The notes beneath the pieces were generated by a model that had not been told where the DNA came from, did no database searches, and saw only the letters and a list, made by a program, of their open reading frames with translations. Below, one piece after another: positions 33,232-42,358 of a DNA stretch of 64,000 nt. This DNA is from an uncultured Sphingopyxis sp. (GTDB lineage Bacteria; Pseudomonadota; Alphaproteobacteria; Sphingomonadales; Sphingomonadaceae): assembly GCA_937873425.1 (NCBI GenBank), contig CALMYE010000014.1, positions 36,767 to 100,766 on the forward strand, read 5' to 3'. The translations under genes were made by a program, and so were the position numbers. Position 1 is the stretch's first letter; each line of letters starts with the position of its first letter.

Positions 33232-33672
33232 ATGGAAGATTCCGAAACGCTGGTCACACTGACCGCCGACATTGTTGCTGCGCACGTCAGCAATAACAGC
33301 GTGGCGATTTCGGACATCCCGCTTGTCATTCGTTCGGTTCATGCGGCGCTTTCCGGGCTTGGCTCGAAAGCCGAGCCGGAGCGCGAACCGCAGCAACCTG
33401 CGGTCTCGGTTCGCGCGTCCGTGAAACCCGACTACATCGTCTGCCTCGAAGACGGCAAAAAGCTTACCATGATGCGCCGCTATTTGATGACCCAATTCGG
33501 AATGACGCCCGACGAGTATCGCGCCAAATGGAACCTGCCGAAGGACTATCCGATGGTCGCGCCGAACTACGCCGAGAAGCGACGCGTGCTCGCCAAGGAA
33601 ATCGGACTCGGCACAAAGGGCCGTGGCGGCGGCCGCAAGCCGGTGGCTCGCGGCCGCGCGAAGGCGAAATAG
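33232..33672 (+). CDS. MucR/Ros-family regulator with altered zinc finger
   Basis: 146 residues. Matches MucR: LTADIVAAHVSNNSV, then YIVCLEDGKKLTMMRRYLMT, FGMTPDEYRAKWNLPKDYPM and VAPNYAEKRR. In zinc-binding Ros proteins the finger has two Cys and two His. Here only the first Cys remains, one His is Tyr (RYL) and another is replaced (MTQF), so it probably folds without zinc, as known for some Mesorhizobium MucR paralogues. MucR proteins are H-NS-like silencers binding AT-rich DNA. RBS GGGGAAGATC. Confidence 0.85.
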   Translation: MEDSETLVTLTADIVAAHVSNNSVAISDIPLVIRSVHAALSGLGSKAEPEREPQQPAVSVRASVKPDYIVCLEDGKKLTMMRRYLMTQFGMTPDEYRAKWNLPKDYPMVAPNYAEKRRVLAKEIGLGTKGRGGGRKPVARGRAKAK

Positions 33673-33683
33673 ACCCGCCTGCG

Positions 33684-35063
33684 TCAGCCCTTGTCGGGCC
33701 GATCGACCGGCGTGTCGCCCCTCCGGGCGGCACCGCCCCCGGCCCCGCGGGGCGGTGGTTGCGCCGCCGCGGTGAGATGCATTCTCTGCCGCATGACTTT
33801 TGCCCATGCCGGCGCCTCGCCCGGAACAGAGGAACCGGTCGTGGGCGCTGAAGCAGACGAAGTCGGCGGAGGCGAAGCCGGATCGTCGTGAGGAGCGCCA
33901 AGGCCCGCCCGCGCGCCTTCGCGAAAATTGGATTTCATGTCCTGTTTGGCCTTGGCTGCCATGCGGCGAAGCGGCGAGGTTGCGGCGTCTCCCGCCTTGC
34001 TGAGCGCAGCTCTGCCAACAGCCGCCGAACCACCTGCGACGGCGCCCGCGCCTGATCGGCCGAACGAGCCTACGCCATAGGCCGCGGTGGCCGCGCCTGC
34101 GGCGCGGCTCCCGGCGCCGGCCGTTGCCATCGCCATGCGTCCGCCCGCCATAGTGCCGGCGCCTACGGCTCCCGCCGCAAGCTTCCCGGCCGCGACGCCG
34201 CCAGCGATCATCCCGCCACCCGCAATCGCGGTGCCCACGGCTGCGCCTGCACCAAGCTGCGGACCGCCCGCGACGATGCCATTCGCAACCGCCGGGCCGA
34301 AGATCGCGAGCCCGAGCAGGGCGAGCGCGGCAAGCACCAGCGCCATCGACGTGTGCAGGTCGATCTCTGCGACGAGATCGGAGTCGAGAATGAGGTCCTG
34401 AAAAAGCGTCGTGCCGATGCCCGTGACGATCGCGAGCACAAGCAGCTTGATGCCGGTCGACATGACATAGCCGAGTACGCGCTCGGCCATGAACGCCGTG
34501 CGGCCGAAGAAGCTGAAGGGCAGCAGTATGAACCCGGCGAGCGTCACAAGTTTGAACTCGATCACGGTGACGAAGACCTGGATCGCCATGATGAAGAAGG
34601 CGAACATGATAAGGATCGCGCTCAATAGCAGCAGCACGATCTGCGGCAGGTTGGTGAGCGTCCCGATCGGTCCGGTCAGGCTGTCGAGATTCTCGAGCAA
34701 TTGTCCGGCGACATCGATGCCAGTGCTGCCGATCCGTCCGGGTCGCAGAAACTCGCCGATCGCCATCGTGTCGCCGGTAGCCTTGAGGCCGAGGCCGGTG
34801 AAGCTTTCGAGGAGGATGTTCGCGAGGCTCTGGAAGTTGCCGATGATGAAGGCGAAGGTTCCGATCGTCAGCGTTTTCTTGATGAGACGCTGCATCACAT
34901 CCTCGTCGGTCCCCCACGCCCAGAACAGACCGGCGATGGTGAGGTCGATGACGATGAGGGTCGAGGAGAGGAAAGCGACTTCGCCTTGGAGGAGGCCGAA
35001 CCCGCTGTCGATATAGCGGCTGAAGGTCTGAAGAAATGTATCGATGACGTCGGTGTCGTTCAT
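33684..35063 (-). CDS. trbL: TrbL/VirB6-like conjugal transfer membrane protein
   Basis: 459 residues. Several TM helices between ~30 and ~260 (LIVIDLTIAGLFWAW, FAFIIGNFQSLANILLESF, IVLLLLSAILIMFAFFIMAI), then a long low-complexity Ala/Gly tail and a Pro-rich end, typical of TrbL of P-type T4SS. It lies in the inner membrane as part of the channel. Its start overlaps the traD stop by 4 bases. No other trb gene is in the window, so the mating channel is incomplete. Confidence 0.88.
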   Translation of the reverse strand: MNDTDVIDTFLQTFSRYIDSGFGLLQGEVAFLSSTLIVIDLTIAGLFWAWGTDEDVMQRLIKKTLTIGTFAFIIGNFQSLANILLESFTGLGLKATGDTMAIGEFLRPGRIGSTGIDVAGQLLENLDSLTGPIGTLTNLPQIVLLLLSAILIMFAFFIMAIQVFVTVIEFKLVTLAGFILLPFSFFGRTAFMAERVLGYVMSTGIKLLVLAIVTGIGTTLFQDLILDSDLVAEIDLHTSMALVLAALALLGLAIFGPAVANGIVAGGPQLGAGAAVGTAIAGGGMIAGGVAAGKLAAGAVGAGTMAGGRMAMATAGAGSRAAGAATAAYGVGSFGRSGAGAVAGGSAAVGRAALSKAGDAATSPLRRMAAKAKQDMKSNFREGARAGLGAPHDDPASPPPTSSASAPTTGSSVPGEAPAWAKVMRQRMHLTAAAQPPPRGAGGGAARRGDTPVDRPDKG

Positions 35064-35332
35064 GACCCGAACTCCTGTGAAGAGGATTGAACTGAACTGA
35101 TTGTGCGGAGCGTCGAGACCCGTTCCTCGGCTTCGAGCGCGAAGGCGCGGCTGCCGCGCCGGTGCCAGAGCTGAAGCTGTGCCTCGTGCCCTTCGCCGCC
35201 GAGCTTCGCGGCGGCTTCGAGCAGCAGCCCGAAGATCGCGGGCCGATCGTCCCCGGTGAGATCGACAAGCCCCGCCTTTGCGACGAGGCCGCCGAGCTCG
35301 ATCAGCCGGCGTGTGCGTTCGCGGCGCTTCAC
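35060..35332 (-). CDS. traD: TraD-like conjugal transfer protein
   Basis: About 90 residues from GTG 35332, starting M/V-KRRERTRRLIELGGLVAKAGL, the usual N-terminus of small Ti-type TraD proteins. The core contains DLTGDDRPAIFGLLLEAAAKL and the end has GSRAFALEAEER. A longer frame extends to 35503, overlapping traC; I chose the family-like start just after the traC stop. It is a relaxosome accessory in Ti-type transfer regions, not the F-type TraD coupling protein. Confidence 0.75.
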   Translation of the reverse strand: MKRRERTRRLIELGGLVAKAGLVDLTGDDRPAIFGLLLEAAAKLGGEGHEAQLQLWHRRGSRAFALEAEERVSTLRTISSVQSSSQEFGS

Positions 35333-35348
35333 TTGCCAGTCCCGCGTG

Positions 35349-35672
35349 TCATGCCGCGCCCGCTTCGCCTGAAGGCGGTTGCGCGCCTGCACCGCCCTGC
35401 GATGCGCCGCTCGCGTGCCGGCCAGCGCTTTTGCGAGCGCGGGCGCTGTTCCCGTGAAAGAAAGCGACGCCGCTTTTGCGCCATGCCTCCTTCCGCCCGG
35501 CATCGGCGCGCGCGGCGTCGATGAGGGCGCCGGCGAGGATATCGATATCGAGATCGGCTGCGCCCGTGGAGGTCACGAGTTCGCCGAGTTGCGCTTGCCT
35601 CCGTGCCTTGATCGTCCTTGCCTTGTCGTTGAGAGCCTGGAGCTCGGCGTCGAAATCGCGTGGTTTACGCAT
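35349..35672 (-). CDS. traC: TraC-like conjugal transfer protein
   Basis: 107 residues starting MRKPRDFDAELQALNDKAR, followed by LGELVTSTGAADLDIDILAG, then KEAWRKSGVAFFHG and a low-complexity tail. This is the small accessory protein next to traD and divergent from traA in Ti-type Dtr regions. The ATG at 35672 fits the family start. The intergenic space to traA holds the oriT candidate. Confidence 0.8.
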   Translation of the reverse strand: MRKPRDFDAELQALNDKARTIKARRQAQLGELVTSTGAADLDIDILAGALIDAARADAGRKEAWRKSGVAFFHGNSARARKSAGRHASGASQGGAGAQPPSGEAGAA

Positions 35673-35787
35673 CGTCTGTCCTTCCATTGTCTTGGGGTCG
35701 GACGATCCAGCTATGCCGAGTCTCAAGGGCCAGCAAGGCGTTGGAATAGCTTGAGATGTTACGATCCCGAGCGCGATGAAATCGTGT

Positions 35788-35816
35788 GAGGGCGCGCTTA
35801 TACGTCGTGCCGACGT
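35788..35816. other. oriT: Origin of transfer (oriT) with RSF1010/Ti-like nick site
   Basis: On the minus strand TATAAGCGCGCCCTC (35788-35802) closely resembles the nick region of RSF1010/Ti-type origins (TAAGTGCGCCCT). It directly abuts a perfect 6-bp inverted repeat, ACGTCG-TGC-CGACGT (35802-35816), the hairpin expected next to nic. It lies between divergent traC and traA, the standard position, and matches the MobQ/Ti-type relaxase. Confidence 0.75.
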
Positions 35817-35845
35817 GCCCGTTTTGCCCTAAATGGATCGCCCTC

Positions 35846-38818
35846 ATGGCGATCTATCATTTCTCGGCAAAAGTCATTTCGCGTGCTGCCGGCAGCAGCG
35901 CGGTCGCCGCCGCGGCCTATCGGTCGGCGGATCGGCTGCACGATGAGCGGCTTGGCCGCAGCCATGACTTCTCCAACAAGGCGGGTGTCGTTCACAGTGA
36001 AGTGCTGCTCCCCGAAGGTACGCCTGAGGAGTGGCGCGACCGCGAGCGGCTCTGGAATGACGTTGAGGCAGCCGAGCTTCGCAAGGACGCGCAGCTTGCC
36101 CGCGAGATGGAGTTCGCGATCCCGCGTGAGATGACCGAGGGGCAAGGTATTGAGCTTGCCCGCGACTTCGTGGCTCGCGAGTTCGTCGACCGCGGGATGA
36201 TCGCCGACCTCAATGTCCATTGGGACATCGGCGCCGACGGCCTGGCGCGCCCGCACGTGCATGTCATGCTGACAATGCGCGAGATCCGCATAGGCGAAGA
36301 TGGATCGGCCAAGTTCGGCGCGAAGGTTCGCGACTGGAACCGGACTGAACTGCTGACCCATTGGCGGGAAGCGTGGGCGGACCATGTCAACGAGCGCCTT
36401 GCTGCGCTCGATATCGACGCGCGCGTCGATCATCGCACCTTGGAAGCGCAGGGCATCGACCTCGAACCGCAGCACAAGATCGGTCCGGCAGCATCGCGCA
36501 TGGTGGGGCAGGGGCTTGAGGCCGATCGGTTCGACGCGCATCTGGAGATCGCCCGGTCGAATGGCGAGAAGATTCTCGCCGACCCCGGCATCGCGCTCGA
36601 CGCCATCACGCACCGCCAGGCGACGTTCACGAACCGCGACCTTGCGATGTTCGTGCACCGGCATAGCGACGTGAAAGAGCAGTTCGATGCGGTAATGTCA
36701 GCGGTGAAGGCGTCGCCCGATCTGGTTGCGCTTGGGCAGGACGGGCGCGGCCAGGACCGGTTCACCTCGCGCGCGATGATCGAAACCGAGCAGCGTCTCG
36801 AACGTGCGACGGCGACGCTCGATGCGAGGCGCAATCATGCTGTGCACGATCGCCATCGCGAGCGGGCGCTCGCTCTTGCCGCCAATCGCGGTCTCGATCT
36901 GTCGGTCGAGCAGCGCGGCGCGCTTGAGCATGTGACCAGTTCGCGCGGGATCAGCAATGTCATTGGCTATGCCGGGACGGGGAAGAGCGCGATGCTCGGT
37001 GTTGCGCGCGAGGCGTGGGAGGCGGCAGGCTATCAGGTGCAGGGCGCCGCGCTGTCGGGCATTGCCGCCGAGGGGCTTGAGCAGGGTTCGGGCATCGGGT
37101 CGCGCACCCTCGCAAGTCTCGAACACCAATGGGCTAACGATCGCGATCGGCTGACCGACAAACATATCCTTGTGATCGACGAGGCGGGCATGGTCGGTAC
37201 GCGCCAGCTTGAGCGCGTCGTGTCCGAAGCCGAGAAGCAGGGCGCCAAGGTTGTTCTTGTTGGGGACCCGCAGCAGCTGCAGGCGATCGAGGCCGGCGCG
37301 GCATTCCGCTCGGTCGCACAGCGTCATGGCGCCGTCGAGATCATGGACATCCGCCGCCAGCAGGAGGACTGGCAGCGCGAGGCAACTCGCGAGCTCGCCA
37401 CCGGGCGGACGGGCGAAGCGGTCGGGCGTTATTCCGAGGCCGGCTTTGTCCACGCAGCCGAAACCCGCGAGGCGGCGCGTGCCGAACTCGTCGATGCCTG
37501 GGATCGTGACCGCCGGCATTATCCGGACGCCAGCCGCATCATTCTCACCCATACCAATGACGAGGTGCGAGCGCTCAATGAGGAGGCGCGCGACCGGCTG
37601 AAAGCGAGCAGGGGGCTCGGGGCAGAGGTCGCCATCACTGTCGAGCGCGGCGAGCGGATGTTCGCCGAGAATGACCGTGTGATGTTCTTCAGGAATGAGC
37701 GGAGCATCGGCGTGAAGAATGGTTCGCTCGGGACGGTGCAGAATGTTGACCGCATGCGCATGGCCGTGATGCTCGACGACGGGCGCAGCGTGGCATTCGA
37801 CTTGAAGGACTATGCGCATGTCGATCATGGCTATGCCGCCACGATCCACAAGGCTCAGGGCATGACGGTCGATCGGGTGCAGCTACTTGCTACGCCGGGA
37901 ATCGATAGCCACTCAACCTATGTCGCCATGTCGCGGCATCGCGAGAGCGTCGATCTTCACTATGGGCGTGACGATTTTGCGACCCAGAATAAGCTCGTGC
38001 GCGCGGCATCGCGCGAGCGCGGCAAGGACATGGCGAGCGATTACAAGGTGCCGGCTGTGGTCAAAGCGGCTGAGCACAAGCGCGGCATGTTCGATGGATT
38101 GCAACTCTCCATCGCGCGCACGACACCGCAGCATGCGCCGCCCGAACGGCAGCGCCTGGTCAATCTTGCCGAGGTCCGTGTGAGCGCCCGGTCGCTCGAA
38201 GCCGAGCCGTCGCGCTCACCGCTCGACAAGGCGGTCACCCGCTTTGCGGGCATTACAAAGCAGATCGTCGATGTGCGGCGGGGCGGGGGCAAGGAACTGC
38301 CGCATGAACTCGATGCCTATCGCACTGCCCGGGCGGAACTCGATGCTTTGCGTCCCGGCGCCGCGAACGACCTGCGCGAGGCGTTCGGGAAGAACTATCA
38401 GCTGACCAAGGAAACGGCGGAGGGTCGAACCGCCCGCGCGATGGCGGCGATGGATCGTCACGATGTCGCCCGCGCTGCCGAGCGAGCCGCCGCCGAGCGC
38501 GCGGCGCGCGAGCGCGTCCGGCTCGCCGCCGAAACGAAGAGACTCGCCGCCGAGACCGAGAAGCGGGCAGACCTGTTCGTTGCGACATGGGAGAAGGAGA
38601 GCGCGAAGGTGAAGGACGCGCCGACATATGCCGCGCGCGATGCGGCGCGCGCCAATCTTTCCGACATGGCGAAGAGCCTTCACCGTGATCCGCAGCTCGA
38701 GTCGCTGCTCCAGAATCGGCGTGCGCAGTTCGGGCTGGACGTCATGAGCACGAAAACGCTGTCTCAGGATCTCCAGCTAAGTCTAAGCCGTGGACGGGGC
38801 ATGGGAATGGGGATGTAG
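35846..38818 (+). CDS. traA: Ti-type relaxase-helicase TraA
   Basis: 990 residues. The relaxase domain about 1-250 starts MAIYHFSAKVISRAAGSSAV; Tyr25 (AAAAYRSADR) is the likely nicking residue and the metal-binding histidines lie in ARPHVHVMLTMRE (H137, H139). A TraI-like SF1 helicase follows: GYAGTGKSAML near 374, VIDEAGMVG, and DYAHVDHGYAATIHKAQGMT with AMSRHR. The C-terminal ~220 residues are helical (ERAAAERAARERVR). It nicks oriT and drives strand transfer. ATG 35846 fits the family N-terminus. Full length. Confidence 0.93.
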   Translation: MAIYHFSAKVISRAAGSSAVAAAAYRSADRLHDERLGRSHDFSNKAGVVHSEVLLPEGTPEEWRDRERLWNDVEAAELRKDAQLAREMEFAIPREMTEGQGIELARDFVAREFVDRGMIADLNVHWDIGADGLARPHVHVMLTMREIRIGEDGSAKFGAKVRDWNRTELLTHWREAWADHVNERLAALDIDARVDHRTLEAQGIDLEPQHKIGPAASRMVGQGLEADRFDAHLEIARSNGEKILADPGIALDAITHRQATFTNRDLAMFVHRHSDVKEQFDAVMSAVKASPDLVALGQDGRGQDRFTSRAMIETEQRLERATATLDARRNHAVHDRHRERALALAANRGLDLSVEQRGALEHVTSSRGISNVIGYAGTGKSAMLGVAREAWEAAGYQVQGAALSGIAAEGLEQGSGIGSRTLASLEHQWANDRDRLTDKHILVIDEAGMVGTRQLERVVSEAEKQGAKVVLVGDPQQLQAIEAGAAFRSVAQRHGAVEIMDIRRQQEDWQREATRELATGRTGEAVGRYSEAGFVHAAETREAARAELVDAWDRDRRHYPDASRIILTHTNDEVRALNEEARDRLKASRGLGAEVAITVERGERMFAENDRVMFFRNERSIGVKNGSLGTVQNVDRMRMAVMLDDGRSVAFDLKDYAHVDHGYAATIHKAQGMTVDRVQLLATPGIDSHSTYVAMSRHRESVDLHYGRDDFATQNKLVRAASRERGKDMASDYKVPAVVKAAEHKRGMFDGLQLSIARTTPQHAPPERQRLVNLAEVRVSARSLEAEPSRSPLDKAVTRFAGITKQIVDVRRGGGKELPHELDAYRTARAELDALRPGAANDLREAFGKNYQLTKETAEGRTARAMAAMDRHDVARAAERAAAERAARERVRLAAETKRLAAETEKRADLFVATWEKESAKVKDAPTYAARDAARANLSDMAKSLHRDPQLESLLQNRRAQFGLDVMSTKTLSQDLQLSLSRGRGMGMGM

Positions 38819-38827
38819 GTTGCCAGC

Positions 38828-39289
38828 ATGACCGACCAACGTGCCAGTTCCGCCTCGCCATCCCCCGATGCCGCCGCCGCTTTCGAAGGTTTGCGGCGCG
38901 AGATATCGCTCCAGCGAGCGGCGATCGAAGGCCTGACTGCGGCAAAGGACAAGTTGCCCGATTACTCGCCCACGCTGCGCGACATATCGTCTCGTCTTGA
39001 TCGAATCGATAAGGAGATCGAAAGCATCAATGACAAGCCAGCGATGCGTCTTACTCCCGAGACGCTCGCTACCAGAGTGGCGGATGCCGCGACCAATGTC
39101 CGGGCAGAGGATCGCAATGCAATTGGCGAGGCGCGAGAGGCGCTGGCGCGTTCGCTTGGCCGGGTCGAAGGCATGATCAAGCAAAAACGGTCGAACTCAG
39201 AGCAGGACTGGTGGGTGACATGGGCGGCAACTGGAGGTGCACTTGTCGCGGCCTTCGTAACATCGATCGTATTTCAGTTTGTTCAGTAG
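38828..39289 (+). CDS. Coiled-coil protein with C-terminal membrane segment (DUF6118-like)
   Basis: 153 residues. A disordered start, a coiled coil about 20-115 (FEGLRREISLQRAAIEGLTAA, SSRLDRIDKEIESI), and one C-terminal TM helix (WAATGGALVAAFVTSIVFQF). It follows traA by 9 bases. DUF6118-type proteins are frequent traA neighbours; no function is established. The tail anchor suggests contact with the inner-membrane face. Confidence 0.65.
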   Translation: MTDQRASSASPSPDAAAAFEGLRREISLQRAAIEGLTAAKDKLPDYSPTLRDISSRLDRIDKEIESINDKPAMRLTPETLATRVADAATNVRAEDRNAIGEAREALARSLGRVEGMIKQKRSNSEQDWWVTWAATGGALVAAFVTSIVFQFVQ

Positions 39290-39503
39290 CTCGGAACAAA
39301 CATAACTCATCTCCATTTTTGTCTGTCGGGCCGCTGGGGTTAGGCAGTAGTGCGAAGGAAAGTCGTACAATTATTCTCTGATTTTTACGGGTGGATGGGG
39401 CAGAAAAACCCTATGGAATGGCTTGATCTAAAGCTATTCGCGGTCCAATCTAAGATTGCTTCTGAAGTCAGTGCAATAGTGGTCGGGGGATTTTCGGAGA
39501 CAC

Positions 39504-40787
39504 ATGCGGTTCGTGGATCTCTTTGCAGGTCTCGGTGGATTTCATGTCGCGCTGGAGCGGCTTGGCCATCAATGTGTCTTTGCAGCGGAAATCGATTCCG
39601 ATCTTCAAAAGTTGTACGAGTGCAATTTTGCGTTTCGGCCGGCAGGGGATATTCGCGAGATCCGCCTTCACGATATTCCTGCTCACGACTTGCTATGCGC
39701 CGGCTTCCCATGTCAGCCTTTCTCAAAAGCTGGAAGGCAAGCGGGCCTTTCTTGTGAAAAAAATGGTGATCTCGCGCGTATCGTCATCGACAGGATACGT
39801 AAGGCGCGTCCGCCATTCATCATGCTGGAAAATGTTCCCAATTTTCTTCGCCATGATGGAGGCCGTACGTGGCGTTGGTTCAGTCAGGAACTCCGGCACG
39901 CTGGTTATAGCCTCGATACGCAGATCGTTTCGCCGCACGATCATGGCATTCCCCAGCTGCGCGACCGTCTCTTCATAGTCGGCGCAAGGGACGGGCTAGA
40001 CCATTTCTCGTGGCCGGAACCGTGCCGTCGCTTAACGGATGTGCGGGAGGTTCTCGATGATGATGCAACCGCCCGCGTGGATCTCGCGCTGCCGCCACAT
40101 ATCCTGGAAGCTTTGGAGACTTGGGGCGAATTTGTAAGGGCTTATCCGGTTGACCGTCGCAAACCCTGGTTCCCGATCTGGGCGGCGGAGTTTGGCGCCA
40201 ACTATCCATTCGCCACCACAGCACCGTTGGCGGTGCCGGTTGCGACTCTCAAATCCTTCCGGGGCACGCTAGGGGTTCCGATCAGCGGCCGTTCCAAAGC
40301 TGAAGTCGCCGCAAAACTTCCGCCCTATGCTCGAACCGAACGCGCCATTCCCGAATGGAAGGCGCGATTCTTGCAACTCAACCGTGACCTATACGAGCAC
40401 AACCGAAGTTGGATCGACCCTTGGCTACCGCGCCTTCAGCCGCTTGGGCCGAGCCTGCAAAAGTTTGAATGGAATTTCGGGCATGAGCGGTCGATCTGGA
40501 ATAGCGTCATTCAACTGCGGGGGTCAGGAATCCGCGCGCGCGCGACCAACGCGGCGCCGGCCTTGGTTGCGGCAACATCGTCGCAGACACCAATCATCGG
40601 TTGGGAGCGCCGCTATATGAGTGTGCGCGAACGCGCCCGGCTTCAAGATCTGGGCGATTTGGCCCATCTTCCCGAAGGCTCGGGCGCTGTGACGCGCGCA
40701 CTAGGCAACGCCGTCAACGCGAAACTTGTAGAACTGATAGGAAGAAAATTGCTCTCGACACGCAAACCTCACTCTGCGGCGGCCTGA
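39504..40787 (+). CDS. C5-cytosine DNA methyltransferase of MORC-like system
   Basis: 427 residues. Standard C5 motifs: I FVDLFAGLGGF, IV GFPCQPFSKAG (catalytic Cys), VI MLENVPNF, VIII QLRDRLFIVGA, and IX/X near the end (RARLQDLGD, ALGNAVNAKLV). The variable target-recognition region lies about 190-370. It starts a four-gene plus-strand operon, with one base between its stop and the next ATG. It modifies host DNA so that the downstream ATPase/nuclease genes act on foreign DNA. Confidence 0.92.
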   Translation: MRFVDLFAGLGGFHVALERLGHQCVFAAEIDSDLQKLYECNFAFRPAGDIREIRLHDIPAHDLLCAGFPCQPFSKAGRQAGLSCEKNGDLARIVIDRIRKARPPFIMLENVPNFLRHDGGRTWRWFSQELRHAGYSLDTQIVSPHDHGIPQLRDRLFIVGARDGLDHFSWPEPCRRLTDVREVLDDDATARVDLALPPHILEALETWGEFVRAYPVDRRKPWFPIWAAEFGANYPFATTAPLAVPVATLKSFRGTLGVPISGRSKAEVAAKLPPYARTERAIPEWKARFLQLNRDLYEHNRSWIDPWLPRLQPLGPSLQKFEWNFGHERSIWNSVIQLRGSGIRARATNAAPALVAATSSQTPIIGWERRYMSVRERARLQDLGDLAHLPEGSGAVTRALGNAVNAKLVELIGRKLLSTRKPHSAAA

Positions 40788-40788
40788 G

Positions 40789-42339
40789 ATGGCTTCTATT
40801 GACCGAGTAAACATCCGGCCGGGCGTCAGCATGCTCTCAGTGCTGCCGCATCTCAACTACAAGCCTTGGTTTGCGCTGGGCGAATTTGTTGACAATGCGC
40901 TTCAGAGTTTCTTGGCTAACAAGGCCGCGCTGCGGGAGGTCGAGGGGCGAAAGTTCGTTCTCTCCGTCGATATAGACATCGATTACGGCGCGCAGCGGAT
41001 CGTGATCCGGGACAACGCGGGCGGCATAGGCTCAGTCGCATTCCCACGCGCATTCCGGCCTGCCGAAGTTCCCGCCGATGCAACAGGCTTGTCTGAATTC
41101 GGAATGGGAATGAAAAGCGCGGCCGCTTGGTTTGCGCCGCGCTGGTCGGTCCGTACCAAGGCGTTAGACGAGGGGGTCGAGCGTACGGTCCGTTTCGACA
41201 TCGACAAAATTGTCAAAGACACGATCGAAGAACTCGACGTACATTCGCGCAAGGTGCCGGCAGACCAGCATTATACCGAGATCATTCTCGAAGACGTCCG
41301 CAAAATGCCGCAAAAGCGTACGATCGCGAAAATCTGTGATCATCTTGCGAGCATTTATCGGGTCTTTACCCGGCGGGGCGACATGAGCCTTACGCTAAAT
41401 GGCGAACCGCTGACGTTTGACGATCCAGATATTCTCAATGCAAATTACTGGAAACGGAAGTCGGAGCCGCCGCGGGTCTGGCGCAAAGAGGTCAAGATCG
41501 ATCTGTCGGGAGGGCGCCGTGCCGAGGGGTTCGTCGCTATCCGCGCGAAGGGCTCAACAGCGCGCGCTGGTCTCGCCCTCCTCCGCCGCGACCGGTTGAT
41601 CGAGGGCAGTGCTGATGAGACCTATCGCCCGCCCGAGATTTTCGGGGCAGCCAACTCCTTCGCTTATCAGCGTGTCTTCGGCGAGATCAACCTCGTCGGC
41701 TTTAAGGTTAGCCACACCAAGGACGGGATCCGCTGGGACGAAGCCGAAGAGGAATTTGTCAGCAAACTTCGCGCTGCGTTATCGACCCCCGACATGCCGC
41801 TTCTCGACCAAGCACAAAACTGGCGATCAACTGAATCGGCGCGCGAAAATCGGCCGCAGGCACAAAAGGCCGTCACGCAAATGCAGGACGAGATGCCGAT
41901 AGCAAAGGTCGGCTCGGTCGTAGCCAAAGTGCAGGCGCATCAAAGCGATACCCCGGAGCGCGACGATCTGCCGCAGCAGCGCATGCACGCAAAGGCCGAC
42001 GACGTTGCGCAGCGTTTCGATCTGGACGTCCTCGGTGCGCGATGGGAGATTGATCTGGCGCTCGATTACAAGGACGCGACTTGTGACTGGTTGCGGATCA
42101 GCGATCAGCCTACGCACGCCAGCGGCGGGTCGCGTCGTATAGGCGTGCGCCTCGCGATGCTGCATCCCTTCAGCCGCCGTTTTTTTGCGGGCGCCGATGC
42201 CGATCAGATCCAGGGAATCGCCCGTCTCGCAATCGGTCTAGTCCTTTCAGAAACTATTGCGCGCGACGGTGGGGTCAAACTCGCCGGGCGCATTCGGACG
42301 TCGCTCAACGAATTGCTGCGGCTTGCCCTCTCGAACTGA
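40789..42339 (+). CDS. GHKL (MutL/MORC-like) ATPase
   Basis: 516 residues. The GHKL fold shows ALGEFVDNALQSF (Asn for Mg-ATP), VIRDNAGGIG, and FGMGMKSAAAWFA in the G2/lid region. The C-terminal ~200 residues are less conserved, with a Gln/Lys linker about 350-410. Such ATPases in restriction operons (the MORC precursor group described by Iyer, Abhiman and Aravind) are thought to clamp or remodel DNA. It lies one base after the methyltransferase and 19 before the Z1 gene. Confidence 0.85.
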   Translation: MASIDRVNIRPGVSMLSVLPHLNYKPWFALGEFVDNALQSFLANKAALREVEGRKFVLSVDIDIDYGAQRIVIRDNAGGIGSVAFPRAFRPAEVPADATGLSEFGMGMKSAAAWFAPRWSVRTKALDEGVERTVRFDIDKIVKDTIEELDVHSRKVPADQHYTEIILEDVRKMPQKRTIAKICDHLASIYRVFTRRGDMSLTLNGEPLTFDDPDILNANYWKRKSEPPRVWRKEVKIDLSGGRRAEGFVAIRAKGSTARAGLALLRRDRLIEGSADETYRPPEIFGAANSFAYQRVFGEINLVGFKVSHTKDGIRWDEAEEEFVSKLRAALSTPDMPLLDQAQNWRSTESARENRPQAQKAVTQMQDEMPIAKVGSVVAKVQAHQSDTPERDDLPQQRMHAKADDVAQRFDLDVLGARWEIDLALDYKDATCDWLRISDQPTHASGGSRRIGVRLAMLHPFSRRFFAGADADQIQGIARLAIGLVLSETIARDGGVKLAGRIRTSLNELLRLALSN

Positions 42340-42358
42340 AATCCCGAAAGGACCTGGA

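Noticed and set aside
33088-35268. 726-residue minus-strand frame overlapping trbL
   Set aside because: Out of frame with trbL and Arg-rich; trbL has the membrane segments expected of its family.
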